The notes beneath the pieces are model-generated. The model did not search any database and was not told the DNA's origin. It saw only the letters and a program-made list of their open reading frames with translations. The position numbers and the translations under genes were made by a program. From Selaginella moellendorffii (lineage: Eukaryota; Streptophyta; Lycopodiopsida; Selaginellales; Selaginellaceae), in NCBI RefSeq assembly GCF_000143415.4, contig NW_003314277.1, positions 1,689,185-1,749,184 on the forward strand: a stretch of DNA of 60,000 nucleotides, written 5' to 3'. Position 1 is the stretch's first letter. Every line of letters starts with the position of its first letter. Of this stretch, positions 1 through 10,917 are shown piece after piece.

Positions 1-860
1 CCTTTGTTCACTGTTTCTTTCCTGAGAGAAGAGTAGAATGCAACGGCCTCTGATCCTGTTGTTGCTCTTCGTCTCAGATCATCGTCCTGGAGGCTACTGA
101 TCACGCCATTCAGGGTTAGAGGAGTTCCAGTGGTAGTGAGGCTACGTATGAGAGGATCAAAGGATGGAGGAAGTGTGACGAGCACCAGCTCTGCTTCTTC
201 TTCATCCTCTATGTTCGCTCCCACATCCTTAAGATCATCTAAGATTGTTCTCGCTGCAGCAAGATGATCCTTGAGGTCGTCCCCTTCAGCCATCACCAGT
301 GCATGAAGCTGCTTCCGTAAAAAGATGCGATGGGATGTTGAAGGGATCTGGTAAGTCTGCTTCATGGCCTCCCACGCTTCCTTTGCACTCTTGCACCGTC
401 CAATGCAATGGAATTCTCGCCCCTCCAGCGCTGCATGGAATTTGCCCAAAGCTCTCCGGTCCTTCTTGCGATACTTCGCAGTTTCATCCACTGTAGCTGT
501 ATCTGGAAGTGTCTCAGTTCCTGTGGTGATTTCCCAGAGGCCTCGTTCATCCATATAGGATTCGAATTTTGTCTTCCAGAAGCGCCAGTTCCTCCCATCA
601 AATTTTGGTGGATTTGCGTCCACTGAAACGATATCCGCTGTAGGCACAGTCGGATTTGTGATGGGAGGGGAAATAGGTGGTGGATTTGGAGGCGGATTTG
701 TGGGAACAGTGGCTGCCATGGGTGCCGACACCCAATCCCACCAGGCCTGGAGCGTTTGGATTAGGGCACGCCTCTGTCTACGTAGACGGAGGCTCCGATT
801 CACCCTAGCAAGTGTCGCCCTGATCCTACGGTTTCGTATTCTTCTCGCTCTCCCAGGCAT
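1..860 (-). CDS. Ty1/copia retrotransposon gag (UBN2 type), 3' end outside window
   Basis: An open frame runs on the minus strand from an ATG at 858-860 to the window edge, about 286 codons without a stop. The middle reads as a copia-type gag (UBN2/DUF4219 family): a KFDGRNWRFWKTKFESYM block, then the helical region ending in LVTLPPSFDPLIRSL. An in-frame ATG at 717-719 follows an arginine-rich stretch of 47 residues, so the true start could be either one. The first ATG lies directly downstream of a primer-binding site (861-873). Gag packages element RNA into cytoplasmic particles. The frame is undamaged over its visible length, so this may be a young copy. Pol would lie to the left of the window. 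Confidence 0.85.
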   Translation of the reverse strand, partial: MPGRARRIRNRRIRATLARVNRSLRLRRQRRALIQTLQAWWDWVSAPMAATVPTNPPPNPPPISPPITNPTVPTADIVSVDANPPKFDGRNWRFWKTKFESYMDERGLWEITTGTETLPDTATVDETAKYRKKDRRALGKFHAALEGREFHCIGRCKSAKEAWEAMKQTYQIPSTSHRIFLRKQLHALVMAEGDDLKDHLAAARTILDDLKDVGANIEDEEEAELVLVTLPPSFDPLIRSLTTTGTPLTLNGVISSLQDDDLRRRATTGSEAVAFYSSLRKETVNK

Positions 861-873
861 GGCTCCGATACCA
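861..873 (-). other. Retroelement primer-binding site (initiator Met tRNA)
   Basis: On the minus strand this reads TGGTATCGGAGCC, one base from the canonical plant iMet primer-binding site TGGTATCAGAGCC. It sits just upstream of the gag start, as expected for a copia element. The 5' LTR must therefore lie at higher coordinates. Confidence 0.75.
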
Positions 874-1960
874 TCTAACGAAAGGTGAAACTGTGTGATG
901 GTGCTCAAGATCCGTCATAGCATATATGGAATGGAAAATGTACATATGTGTGACATGGTGAACCGGTGAAGACTCGTGTCTCTCCACGTGGACTAACCAC
1001 GTGGCACAGGGCCACTCTCAACATCTTGGAGCTTCAACCTATTGTCTGCTCCATCATACCGGTCAATGGGAAACTTCTCGCAATCCTACCAGCGAGATGG
1101 TGCTGGACCTTTGCCTAAGATTCCTTCTCCTGCTAAGACACATATATCGGCTTGCTAGATCTGCTCAATCAGTTCCTCGTACCATTGAGGTTACTTTGAT
1201 GATTGAAAGTACCCTCCTTCACAGATGGAGGTCAAGCGGAGGTCCAGCATCGATGCACTATCGGTTGGACTTTCTTATGATGTAGCATCGACTGGTCTGT
1301 TCTGGAGAAGTTTTTGGCACCGTTGACGGTCTTACAGGCTTTTTGCAGATACAACAAGGTGTTCCAGTATCTACTACGTTTGAAGCGGATTCAGCTTGAG
1401 CTTGAGAAGTCTTGGGCAAAAGCCATGCAACGTGATCAAAGGTGAGGCCCTCAGATGATCCCAAAGTTTCAGGTATGCCATATGTCCTACTTGATAACAA
1501 ATCTACAGTTCTACATGCAGGTAAGAGATTCAACAGAACTCATGATCAATATGCTTTGTTTGCTCAGGTGGATGTTATCGACAATGGAGCATAGAAAGGT
1601 TCTACAGAAATTCTATTTCATTCCATTCCAAGATTCTAAAGTATTTTTAACTTGATCTTTATATAGGTACTTGTCAGTACGCTCCAACGGCTATAGAACT
1701 CCGCCTCCACCCAAGCTGACCCACAGCTGGATTTCTGAGAGCAAGCGAGGGAGACTTTCTTGTTCCGGAATGGCCCTTTCCCATCTGCCTGTATGCATCA
1801 GCATGCTCCTGAATCCCCCTCCTTGCACTGCTTGCAGCAGCAGCGGCAGCATTTGAGAACCTGTGACTTTCTCCACCATAGGTTTTGACTGATATTTTGT
1901 AAGATCTGATATATGTGTGTTGAAATAAATCATTCATTTTTGTGGTGGAAAAAAATTGCA
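874..1960. other. Putative copia 5' LTR and uncharacterised sequence
   Basis: The stretch to the right of the primer-binding site should contain the 5' LTR of the minus-strand copia element. No second LTR copy is available in the window, so I could not fix its outer edge. I see no credible gene. Short reading frames here show no family features. A 21-base match to the NF-YC gene lies at 1855-1875 and is listed as a finding. Confidence 0.4.
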
Positions 1961-1962
1961 AC

Positions 1963-1987
1963 AAGGATGTATCATTCCTTTGTAAGC
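1963..1987 (+). repeat. 25-bp dispersed repeat, copy 1
   Basis: These 25 bases are identical to 39246-39270. Both copies lie in retroelement-derived DNA, upstream of a gypsy element here and between a chromodomain remnant and a polypurine tract there. It probably marks one untranslated retroelement region. Confidence 0.6.
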
Positions 1988-2719
1988 TGAGTGGTATTTG
2001 TGGCCAAGAGGAGCAGAGGAATCTCATTTCATTCCAAGCATAAGCGGGAGCGATTACCAGTAGCCAAGAGGAGAAGAGGAATCTCAGGAGTTCTATTTCA
2101 AAATGGCAGCAATAAACATCACAGCAATTTACCTTGGCCGTATGGGTTGGTTGGCTTCTCCTGCTTTGGCTGCCCGAAGGTAAAACACCTTGTTCAGGAT
2201 CACACCTTTAGTGCTCCCAGCTAGATGGTGCGGTGCGGCATTTAAACTTCTTAGTGCAAATGCATGCAATGGTCGAAGAAAGCAAGACAACACTGTGAAA
2301 AAAGCAGCAGGTTTTTAGCTTGAGATTCAAGTTTGGGTGTGAAGAAAGTAGGACAACATTGTGAAGAAAGCAGCGGGGACTTGACTATAGAGACTGCACT
2401 CGAAGAAAGCAGCAAAGAAAGTGGTAGTGCAATAAATTTGGTTGCTAGCGATGGGCAACTAGATTCAAGTCTTTGTGGAAGGGTGAAGCGTTCACATCAG
2501 TAGGTAGAGGAGGCAATGTCAGACATAAAGTCTTCTTCCATGCATGCAGATATCAAGGCAGTGGCGACCCAGCATGCCTGTGTTTTCACTCGAAAGATTA
2601 GTAATTGTTCTAGTGAAGTTACCGGGATAACACATTGGATTGAGTTAGAACCACACTCCATCGCAGTTAACTCTTCGATAATTCATCTAAGTTGGGAGGA
2701 ATGAGCCATTGTTGATGCC

Positions 2720-3660
2720 ATGTGGAGGAATTACAACAGGAAGGGTTGGTGGAGGAAAGCATTAGTCTGTTCGCATCTCCAATACTTCTTGTTTTTAAGA
2801 AGGATGGTTCATGGAGATTGGTGGTGGATTACAGGGCCCTTAATAGGATAAGCATCAAGAACAGGTTTCCTATTCCCAGGGTAGATGAGCTTCTGGATGA
2901 GCTTGGCAACGGCAAGTTCTTTTCCAAGATTGACCTTCATTCTGGTTACTATCAAATTGCCATGTAGGACGAGGACAAGGCCAAGACAGCATTTAGAACT
3001 CATCGGGGATTGTTTCAATTTAGAGTAATGCCTTTTGGCCTTACTAATGTGCCTGTTACATTCCAAAGTCTCATGAACAAGATCTTGGCTAAGTATTTCT
3101 TCCAGTTCATTATATTTTTTTTTTATGACATACTAATCTATAGTTGGGACTGGACAGAGCACCTACACCACTTGGAAGTGATTTTATCCATTTTGGAGAA
3201 CAATGCATTGGTTGCAAAGTTATCCAAGTGTTCTTTTGGACTGAAGACCATTCAGTACCTTGGATCCTATGTAGGACATGGCAAGTTTTTGCATAAATCC
3301 ATAAAAATTGCAAGTTTTTGCATCCCAAATCTTTGAACACCTTTTATGGCTTTGCAAACAATTTATGTCACTTTATAGAACACTTTGCCTCTATTGCAGC
3401 CCCGCTCAGCACTATTTTGCACTCTTCTACTTTTCAATGTTTAGATGCAGCCCAAGAATCATTTGAGTTGCTGAAGCAACGACTTTTGGGTGCACCATTA
3501 CTTTTGCTTCCTGATTTCTCGCAACCTTTCACTATTGAAACTAATGCATCAGATGCAGGAATTGGAGCGGTTCTCTGCCAAAGAGAGGATTTGGTGGCTT
3601 TCAATAGTCGTCATTTCTCTATTTAGGAGTCCAGGTTACCAGTGTATGAACAGGAAATGC
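2720..3660 (+). pseudogene. Ty3/gypsy reverse transcriptase and RNase H, decayed
   Basis: The translation shows the gypsy reverse transcriptase core in order: SLFASPILLVFKKDGSWRL, VVDYRALN, FSKIDLHSGYYQI, RVMPFGLTN. The catalytic YxDD block reads FFYDILIYS, so its first aspartate is lost. RNase H follows from about 3500 (PFTIETNASDAGIGAVL). In-frame stops occur at about 2965 (after YYQIAM) and 3625, and a frame change near 3330 separates thumb from RNase H. This was the replication enzyme of an LTR retrotransposon and cannot now be active. Lysine-rich gag-like remnants (repeated GAAGAAAGCAGC-type codons) lie upstream at 2270-2440. The element is of the same group as the one at 25.9-28.7 kb. 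Confidence 0.9.
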
Positions 3661-3689
3661 TAGCAGGTGGTCGCTGGTGCCACTATCTG

Positions 3690-4875
3690 TTGCCTTGACG
3701 GTTTACGCTCCAGACAGACCATCACAGCCTCAAATTTATCTTGGATCAACAACATTTGTCCAAAAAACAACAGTGCTGGGTGGAGCAACTGCAAGCATTG
3801 GATTTCACTATTGAGTTTTGACTAGGGAAAAGCAACATCCTTCCCAATGTGTTATCACGACAATTTGAAGGTACTGAAGCATCAACATTGTCTAGTATTT
3901 CCAGACGGGAACAACATATGTTGATAAGATTCACAAAGGCTGCTTGCTGGATCTGACACTTTCGGGTATCTAGCAACAGTTTCGTGACAATCCCGACTAT
4001 ACACATGACAAGCTGATGTATCATGAGAACTTATTATGGCGAAAGGGTCTATAGTTCTCAGTTCAAGCCACAACTTATGCAAGGAGACCTTCCAAGAGTG
4101 TCATGGAAGCATTTTGGCAAGACATCTTGGTGTTTGGGGGACAACAGTTGCAATCAAATAGTGGTTTTACTGGAAGGGACTCTAGCGGGAAGTTTGCAAA
4201 TGGATATGAGCTTGTCCAACTTGCCAAACACAGAAAGCGGAGTCAATTGCAACACCAGGTCTGTTTGTTCCATTGCTAATTGCTTCTTCATCCTTCAATA
4301 GAATTTCATTGTGGGCTTCCCTTCAGTCTGTGGCTTCAATGCTATTTTTGTCATTGTGAACCGTTTTTCTAATGTGGTGCACTTTATTCCTACATCTTCA
4401 ACTAGCTTGGCACGGCAAATAGCTGAATCCTTTTGGTCCAAGGTAGTTCGGCATCATGGTCTTCTATTAGACGTTGTCTTAAATCACAATACCAAATTTT
4501 TTAGTGCATTTTGGATGGCAACTTTTTGCCATTTGGGAGTGAAGCTGAACTTCTCCACAGCTTATCACCCTTAGTCTAATGGTCAGACCGAACGAACCAA
4601 CTAGACATTGGAAGTTTTTCTCCACAGCTACACTAGGGACAAGCCGCATTCATGGTTGCAATGGTTACCATTTGTAGAGTTTGCTTACAACACTACTTTT
4701 CACTCATCTATCAGTATGGCTCCATTCACAGCTCTTTATGGGAAAGAAATTCGAAAGTTTCCTGTCCCGAGTGAAACTTCAAGTGAATAGGATGTTTTAC
4801 AGTATATTCAAGTGATGGAAGCTCTTCAACTTCTACTCCATAAGCAATTGGATGCAGCCTGTCAATCTATGAAGG
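3690..4875 (+). pseudogene. Ty3/gypsy integrase, decayed
   Basis: After the RNase H end, integrase pieces follow in order: a core with GFPSVCGFNAIFVIVNRFSN, then LLLDVVLNHNTKFF where the second catalytic Asp block (usually SDRDPKF) is degraded, then NFSTAYHP-stop-SNGQTERTN, and the FAYNTTFHSSISMAPFTALYG block. Stops replace glutamines in several places. The reading continues across a hAT insertion to 5590-5900. The protein would have inserted element cDNA into chromosomes. Confidence 0.85.
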
Positions 4876-5586
4876 TGATAGCCCGTGTTACGAACACGGC
4901 CGGGATCCCGGCCGTGTTCACCGTGTTTCACGAACACGGCCATGGGTCGTGTTCCCACGGCCGTGTCGTGAACAGTGGTCCGTGTTTTTAACACGGACCA
5001 CTGTTCAGAATATTCTCGCGCAGAATATTCTGGTTTTAGGGCACACGGCATCACACGACAATCCAGCCAGGGCGCACCATTTCAGGGCACAACAGCAGCA
5101 ATCCAAGGCAAACAAGCATGGTGCAGCAATCCAGCATACTGCGAAAGCATCCTTCTTCGCGATGGTGGGATGAGGTAAGTGTTCTTGAGAGCAGGGGGCA
5201 TGGCCACAAATTATGGTCATGCAAATACTGCCCAATGGTGAACAAACTGAGTGGTGTTGATCGTGTGCGAGCTCATCTGTTAGGAGAAGGCCCAGGCAGC
5301 AAGGATATTGTGAGTTGTGCAGGATATTTGAGTAGTTTAAAAGTGTGAAGTAGTTTATGTGCAAATAAAAATATTAAGAATAATATAATAAAATATAGCA
5401 TATTCCTATAATAATATAATAAGAAATAGAATATAATTTTTAAATAACATATTCTTAGAATATTCAGTAGAATATTCGTGAGCCATCGTGGGCCGTGATC
5501 GTGTTCCGTGTTCGGGTTCCTGAAATCTGAGGCTCGTGTTCGTGTTCCGTATTCGTGTTCGTAACTATGGCACTGATACTGATAGC
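4875..5586 (+). mobile_element. hAT-type DNA transposon remnant, nested in gypsy integrase
   Basis: The gypsy frame QSMKVIADCS is broken at 4875-4882 and resumes at about 5581. The 8-mers flanking the insert are GTGATAGC (4875-4882) and CTGATAGC (5579-5586), one mismatch, fitting the 8-bp target duplication of hAT elements. The ends share an inverted TTACGAACACG motif, and the right terminus reads CAGTG on the minus strand, typical of hAT. Subterminal DNA is packed with CGTGTT/AACACG motifs, which include a 28-bp perfect palindrome and a 17-bp-stem hairpin. The inside encodes a BED zinc finger. At about 0.7 kb it lacks the catalytic domain, so it is non-autonomous. Confidence 0.75.
5118..5348 (+). 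pseudogene. BED zinc-finger fragment of hAT transposase
   Basis: The 76-codon frame contains GHGHKLWSCKYC, then RVRAHLLGEGPGSKDI and a following Cys. This matches the C-x2-C ... H ... C spacing of the BED finger seen at the N terminus of plant hAT transposases of the DUF659 type. The finger would bind element ends. Nothing after it resembles the RNase H-like catalytic core, so only the DNA-binding module remains. Confidence 0.75.
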
Positions 5587-5589
5587 TGA

Positions 5590-5905
5590 TTGTTCAAGGT
5601 CATTCTAGTCATTCCAGGTGGGTCACTTTGTTTATGTCAAATTTCATCCAGAAAGGCATACCTTGGGACATCAAGCTTCAGCTTGTTTGAAGCTGCATCT
5701 AAAGTTCTTCAAACCATTTGAAGTGATGGCTCAATTCAATGAGGTTGCCTACCGGTTGCAATTTCCCAACTCATCACGGCTACATGACATTTTCTATGTC
5801 TCCGAGCTGAAGCTTCACATGGGACCATCACCAACTTCCAGCATTTCTACTACTTTCCCAGAGCCTCAGATGGTATCAGGTGACCATACACTCCTTCAGC
5901 CATAG
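5590..5905 (+). pseudogene. Ty3/gypsy integrase C-terminal region
   Basis: The frame carries the typical tail of gypsy integrase: VGHFVYVKFHPERHTLG, then FEVMAQFNEVAYRLQFP and SSRLHDIFYVSELK. It continues the frame broken by the hAT insertion. A weak chromodomain-like scrap (LFQWEPLLL) follows at about 6030-6060, so the element probably had a degenerate chromodomain tail. Confidence 0.8.
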
Positions 5906-6090
5906 ACAGTGGTAGCAATGGACTTTATTACTCTTTGCAAACATCATATTCCTTTCTTCTGAATTTGCTAGACAGGAACTAATTCATCTTTTGACACCTA
6001 GGTTGATCAGAAATAGTTCCACTAGCTACACTCTCTTTCAGTGGGAACCACTTCTTCTTGTGACTATTGAGGGACCAGTAGGCATTTTTT

Positions 6091-6335
6091 GGGGAGGAGT
6101 GTGATGTTAGGATCTTGGATGGTTTTGGCCTGGACAGTTTAGACTTGGTGAGCAAGGTATGGCAAGGATTCTTCATAAAAGGAGGGAGAACACAATATGG
6201 AAGGTAGGTTATATTTTGTGGGGTTTTATTTTCTTCTCTCCCCTCTTCTAATTTCTCTCTTTTTCTCCTCTATATTTCTCTTCCATGGAATATATTGGTG
6301 ATTCCTACCAGGAGATCTGGGCAGATCTCAACAGT
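6091..6335 (+). mobile_element. Polypurine tract and start of gypsy 3' LTR
   Basis: GGGGAGGAGTGTGA (6091-6104) is a polypurine tract. It is followed by TGTTAGGA at 6105, which looks like an LTR start. The element at 25.9-28.7 kb has the same junction at 28724-28742. The LTR is pyrimidine-rich and probably ends near 6330 before unrelated sequence. I did not find a matching 5' LTR. Confidence 0.55.
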
Positions 6336-6344
6336 CAGCCTTGA

Positions 6345-6960
6345 AGTAGTACACCTCCCACTCCTATGTCCAAAGCATCAATTTTCATGATGAACTTCTT
6401 TGAAAAATCTAGAAGAGCAAGCTCATAGCTATACATCACCATAAATAGAGACATGCTAATAGTCAATAAATGAACACTATTGTGAGTAAACTGAAGCAAA
6501 GGCAAGTATTTCTCCCATACTCCCTGTCGAGTCAAGTTTCTTACAAAAGACCTTAATATATCTTCCAACAACTGATTCATATGCTCTATTTGCCTATCTG
6601 ATTGTGGATGCTCACCACTACTTATGCTCAGCTTTCTTTAGCTTCTTAAAGACTGTTTGCCAAAACTTGGATGTGAACTTGGGATCTCAATCATTCATAA
6701 TGTCACCCAAAAAACCATAGAGATTGAATAATCATCTACAAACAATTGAGCAAGTTCAAAGCCTTAATAGTCATCTTTACTGCAAAAAAGTGAGCATCTT
6801 TGTCAAAAGATCTAAAACAACCTAAATAGCATAATTTCCTCGAAAGGTTTTGGGCAAACCAATGATAAAGTAAGTTGAGATGCTATTCCACTTATTTTTG
6901 AGTACACATAGAGGATAATAGAGGCTAGTGAACTTCTGATGATCCTCTAATAGGTCAAAT
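6345..6960 (-). pseudogene. Ty3/gypsy integrase core, minus strand, decayed (part 1)
   Basis: Reading leftwards from 6960, the minus strand gives WNSISTYFIIGLPKTFRGN, then LDLLTKM, SISSGEHPQSD, and MNQLLEDILRSFVRNL followed by WEKYLPLLQFTHNSVH. This is a gypsy integrase core with several stops. A separate RNase H scrap (DFSKKFIMKIDALDIGVGG) is fused at 6345-6415. It closely resembles sequence at 26690-26740, so the left end is chimeric. The relic continues at 8375 once the solo LTR at 6961-8374 is removed. Confidence 0.8.
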
Positions 6961-8374
6961 TATAAGCAACTGAATTTTCCATTCTACTTTAGTCACTTAA
7001 CCAAACTTTTGACCACTTGAAAGAATTTCACTCATGACCTCTATAAGTCTTATTCCCGACTTAAGGACATGCTAGTCCTGAGAATGGCATTTATGCCATT
7101 CAGCCTTTGCACTTAATCCATGTGCTTCATATGTTTGATCCTATAACTGACACCTAAAGGTACCATTGACATATTAACCTGTTACACTAAAACCATACCC
7201 ATTCACATTTATCACACTAGTGGTCTAAAACCACTTGCATCATAGTCCTATCTCTCAAACCCTCTATCCATGAGTGGTCATCCCTTGACCACACTTTAGC
7301 ACCTTTAGGATGCCCAAAGACATAAGAAACACCCTTCCCTAATGTCTTTTCTTCAGTCCCCACCAAGTCTTTCTTCAACCATAGCTATGACATTGCCACT
7401 GGGTTAGGGCTCAAGGGCTTGACCACTAAGTCCTATTGATCCCTGGGGCTAATTGCATCCTTGGTCATTACACAAAAGGATTGCTCCTCTTTCTTTCCAC
7501 TGTCCAAGACTTTGGAATAATATTTCAAAACACTGTGGCCTTACACTAGCCTTGTGGGTACTCTCCTCACCTTCCACCTTTGGGTGCCCTAGCCATGAGG
7601 CTAGAGTAAGGTTCCAATAAGCCACCCCAAGTATCCAAGTAGGTAGTGCCACCACCACACTTGGATTGGGAGCATCAACCATTCGATCTCTTAAGGGAGT
7701 TAGAGCTGGCTCTTGAACATTTTACCAAGTTACCCCACTTATCCATATATGTTCACTTTAGCCTTGGACTCCTTAGTGGTTATAGCATCACCCACCACAT
7801 AAGTATAGCCTTCCTTAGTCACACTAGTTTTTTTTTAGCCAAACTGGCTCTACTGGAGTCCTCCCCCTTACTATACTTTTGGAGCTCACCAAACCCCCCA
7901 GGTTTGGGAGATAATCGCTTTGGGCTTCCACCCTTAGACTTAGATTGGGACTAGGACTTGGTCTCAGTTTCGGTCTCGGTCTTGGTCTTGGTCTCTTTCT
8001 CGGCCTTGACTTTGGACTCCATCTTAGGTCCATCTCGGATTTCATCTCGGGTCCATCTCAGATCTATATCAAACTCCATCTCAAGTCTATCTTAAGTTCA
8101 TATTAGACTCCATCTCAGACTTGTTCCTGACACTTCCATGTGTCACAACACTTGCCATATATCAGTCCTTCTTGTGTCCTTTTTTAGAGACTCATTCACC
8201 AATTTCTTTGTGCTCATCCCTTGAGCACTTCGTTCAGAGTTTCACTCTCACTTTCGACTTTCCAAGTCGAAGCCTTTGATCCAAACATGTTATACTTGTT
8301 GGACTTCTGCTTTGACCATTGCCATGTGGCACCCTTTCTGCTCCACTTTGGGGCTTAGGAATTTGTGTTTCACA
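6961..8374 (-). mobile_element. R1 solo LTR, copy A
   Basis: About 1.4 kb matches the R1 family LTR: a conserved outer end (ATTTTCCATTCTACTTTAGT-like), shared internal blocks, a short CTCGGTCTTGG/CCATCTC array, and the other end CCCCAAAG...GAAACACA. Flanking 5-mers are CAAAT (6956-6960) and CAAAC (8375-8379), close to a target duplication. Joining the flanks restores a gypsy integrase frame, which confirms the boundaries. Without internal sequence it is a solo LTR. The LTR sense strand is minus, inferred from polypurine tracts at other copies. Confidence 0.8.
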
Positions 8375-9500
8375 CAAACAGCCATGTATATACTTCTCAA
8401 TATCTAACTTCATCCCAGGCCAAAAGAAATGCTTCTTCACCAATATATACGTTCTTAGTACCCCTGAATGCCCAACACTTAGCACATCATGACACTCAAC
8501 CAAAATCCATTTGATGAGTTTGTCAATACAACGAACTACTATATGTCCCTTCTTCACTAGGATTCCATCTTGTATCTCAGATGACGCAAACTTGCCACCC
8601 TTTAAATCTATAGAGGCGTCCCTTGATAAAACTTTCGCATGAATATCAGTGATAAAGGAATTGAAGTTAGAAAACTCCTTAAGCTCATCCAAGAGATCAA
8701 TGGATAGCTTCACGAATGAGATATAATTTACCATCCTGGATAATGCATCAGCCACCTTATTATCACCTCCATGCTTGTATTTAATTTTAACAGACATTTC
8801 TTGTAGAAACTCTTACCAATGAGCAAGGCAGTCTCAAAGATCCTTTTGTTGACTAAAATGCTAGAGGGACTGATAATTTGAATCTACTTGGAAGTCTGAT
8901 CCATACAAATAATGTTGCCATTCCTTGGCTTATATAAGAGAATGCCCAACTTGAAGCAAGACAACTCTAATAGCAATGTCACTTGCATCTATCTCAACTA
9001 CAAGAAGCTAGATGTGAAAGATCCACCACAATAAATACTTGAGCTGTATCCATAATGGATCCCTTCAACCTCTTCAAACTTCTTGACAAACGAAGTGTGG
9101 AAAACCTTTGTCAAATCACTCCAAGGATTGGGGTTAGATTAGCTTTGATGTATTTTTTCCACCACGAAGAAGCATGGCACGTAATCTTCATCACAAAAAA
9201 ATCAATCTTCACCTTATCTTCACAAGGGTTGTGAGACTAATAACTTTCCCATAATTCCAGCCAAGAATCAACTTCCTAACTATCACAAACATCACAAACA
9301 TCTAATGATGACTTCCATTCCACAATACTATAATCCTTGGCATGCTTGACATACGAATGGTAATCACAAACCCATTTAACCCTTGAGGGTCCATGTGAAG
9401 CAAGAAATCTTTAATGAGATTGATAAAATCCTTAACCTCCTTAATGTCACTCTAGAAATCTGACGTCTTTATTGCACAACAACATCATCAAGAGTTTCTT
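8375..9500 (-). pseudogene. Ty3/gypsy RNase H and integrase zinc domain, minus strand (part 2)
   Basis: The minus strand shows VEIDASDIAIRVVLLQVG and LYGSDFQVDSNYQSL (RNase H), KYKHGGDNKVADALSRM, then the integrase HHCC zone VGHSGVLRTYILVKKHFFWPGMK. Further upstream, 9060-9330, is a gag-like scrap (CHASSWWKKYIKANL). Most of gag, protease and reverse transcriptase is missing between them. A clean frame of about 187 codons at 8234-8797 reads through into the solo LTR, so its last third is not gypsy protein. Confidence 0.8.
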
Positions 9501-9781
9501 CCTTATCGTCATAGCCATCATCACTAATGCCATACTCATCAAGATCAATATCTTACTCATCCACCATCCCTAAAAGAACATGCTATTCCGATACCAATGA
9601 AACGAACACCTACACCAACCTCCCAACCCTTAAGGTGTACAGCCTTAAATCCCATATCCTATGGAATATTCTCAGAAAATTCCTGTGGTTTGTGTCAAGT
9701 GACACTTACAGGGAAACAACATGATATGTAGAGGAGAGGTGTTGATGAAAGGTCAAGGTGCTAACTAAAAACTGCCATGCC
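9501..9781. other. Gypsy-derived flank, no gene recognised
   Basis: The sequence is a continuation of retroelement DNA at the gag side of the minus-strand relic. No frame here carries a recognisable domain. It ends at the R1 solo LTR target site. Confidence 0.4.
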
Positions 9782-9786
9782 TGGAG

Positions 9787-10885
9787 TGTAAGAGACTAAT
9801 TTTTCCATTTTACTTTAGTCACTTAACTGCACCTCTGACCACTTGGAGGAGTCTCATTCACAACCTCCATAAGTCCCAGTTAGGACTTGGGGCTTGCTAG
9901 CCCCGAGAATGGCATCCATGCCACTCCACCTTTCCACTTGGTCCAAGTGCTCCACGTGTCCGATCCCATGACCGGCACCCCAAGGTACCACCAACATATC
10001 GGCCCGTTACGCTAAGGCCATGCCCATTTACCTTGGTCACACCGGTGGTCTAACGCCACCTGCATCATAGTCCCGTCCCTCAAAGACTTAGCCATCCGTC
10101 TGTGAGTGATCATCCCAAATCTACTCCTTAGCATCCTTAGGATGCCCACAGACATGGGGAATAGCCTTCCCTGACAACTCTTTTATAGTCCCCACCAAGT
10201 CCCTTTTTGTCCATGGCCGTGTTTGCCAACACTGCCACTAGATCAAGGCTTGCAGGCCCGACCTCTAAGTCCCACTAGCTTTTGGGACTTCCTCGCCATG
10301 TGACCGTATCCTTGGTCACTGCACTAGAGGATTGCTCCTCTTCCCTTTCACCATTTGGGACTTTGGGACAACATTTTGGAACACCATGGCCTTACGCAAG
10401 CCTCATGGGTACTCTCCCTGCCTTTCGCCTTTAGGTGCTCTAGCCATGGGCTTAGAGCGAGGTTCTGTTGAGCCACACTAGGTATCCAAGTAGGTAGTGC
10501 CACCCACATTTGGACTGGGAGCATCGGCCAGTCGATCTCCCAGGGGAACTAGAGCCGGCTCTTGAACACTTCACCAAACTACCCCGATTGTCGGTCCGTG
10601 TTCACTCTAGTCATGGACTTCCCAGTGGTTATCCCATCACCCAACACTGGGTACAGCCTTCCTAGGCCAAACTGGCTCCACTGCAGTCCTCCCCCTACTA
10701 TACTTTTGGAGCTCACGGGAGCTCAGGGTCTGGGAGACGAACGCTTTGGGCTTTCACCCTCTTAGACTCAAACTCGGACTCGGACTCGGACTCGGACTCG
10801 GACTCGGACTTGGACTCGGACTCAGACTCGGACTTGGACTCGGACTCGATCTCGGCCTCGGCCTCGGTCTCGGTCTCGGTCCCGA

Positions 10886-10917
<32 letters not shown>

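Noticed and set aside
2516-2704. 62-codon frame before the gypsy reverse transcriptase
   Set aside because: It is probably degraded retroelement sequence. The fit to a protease or linker was too weak to annotate as a domain.
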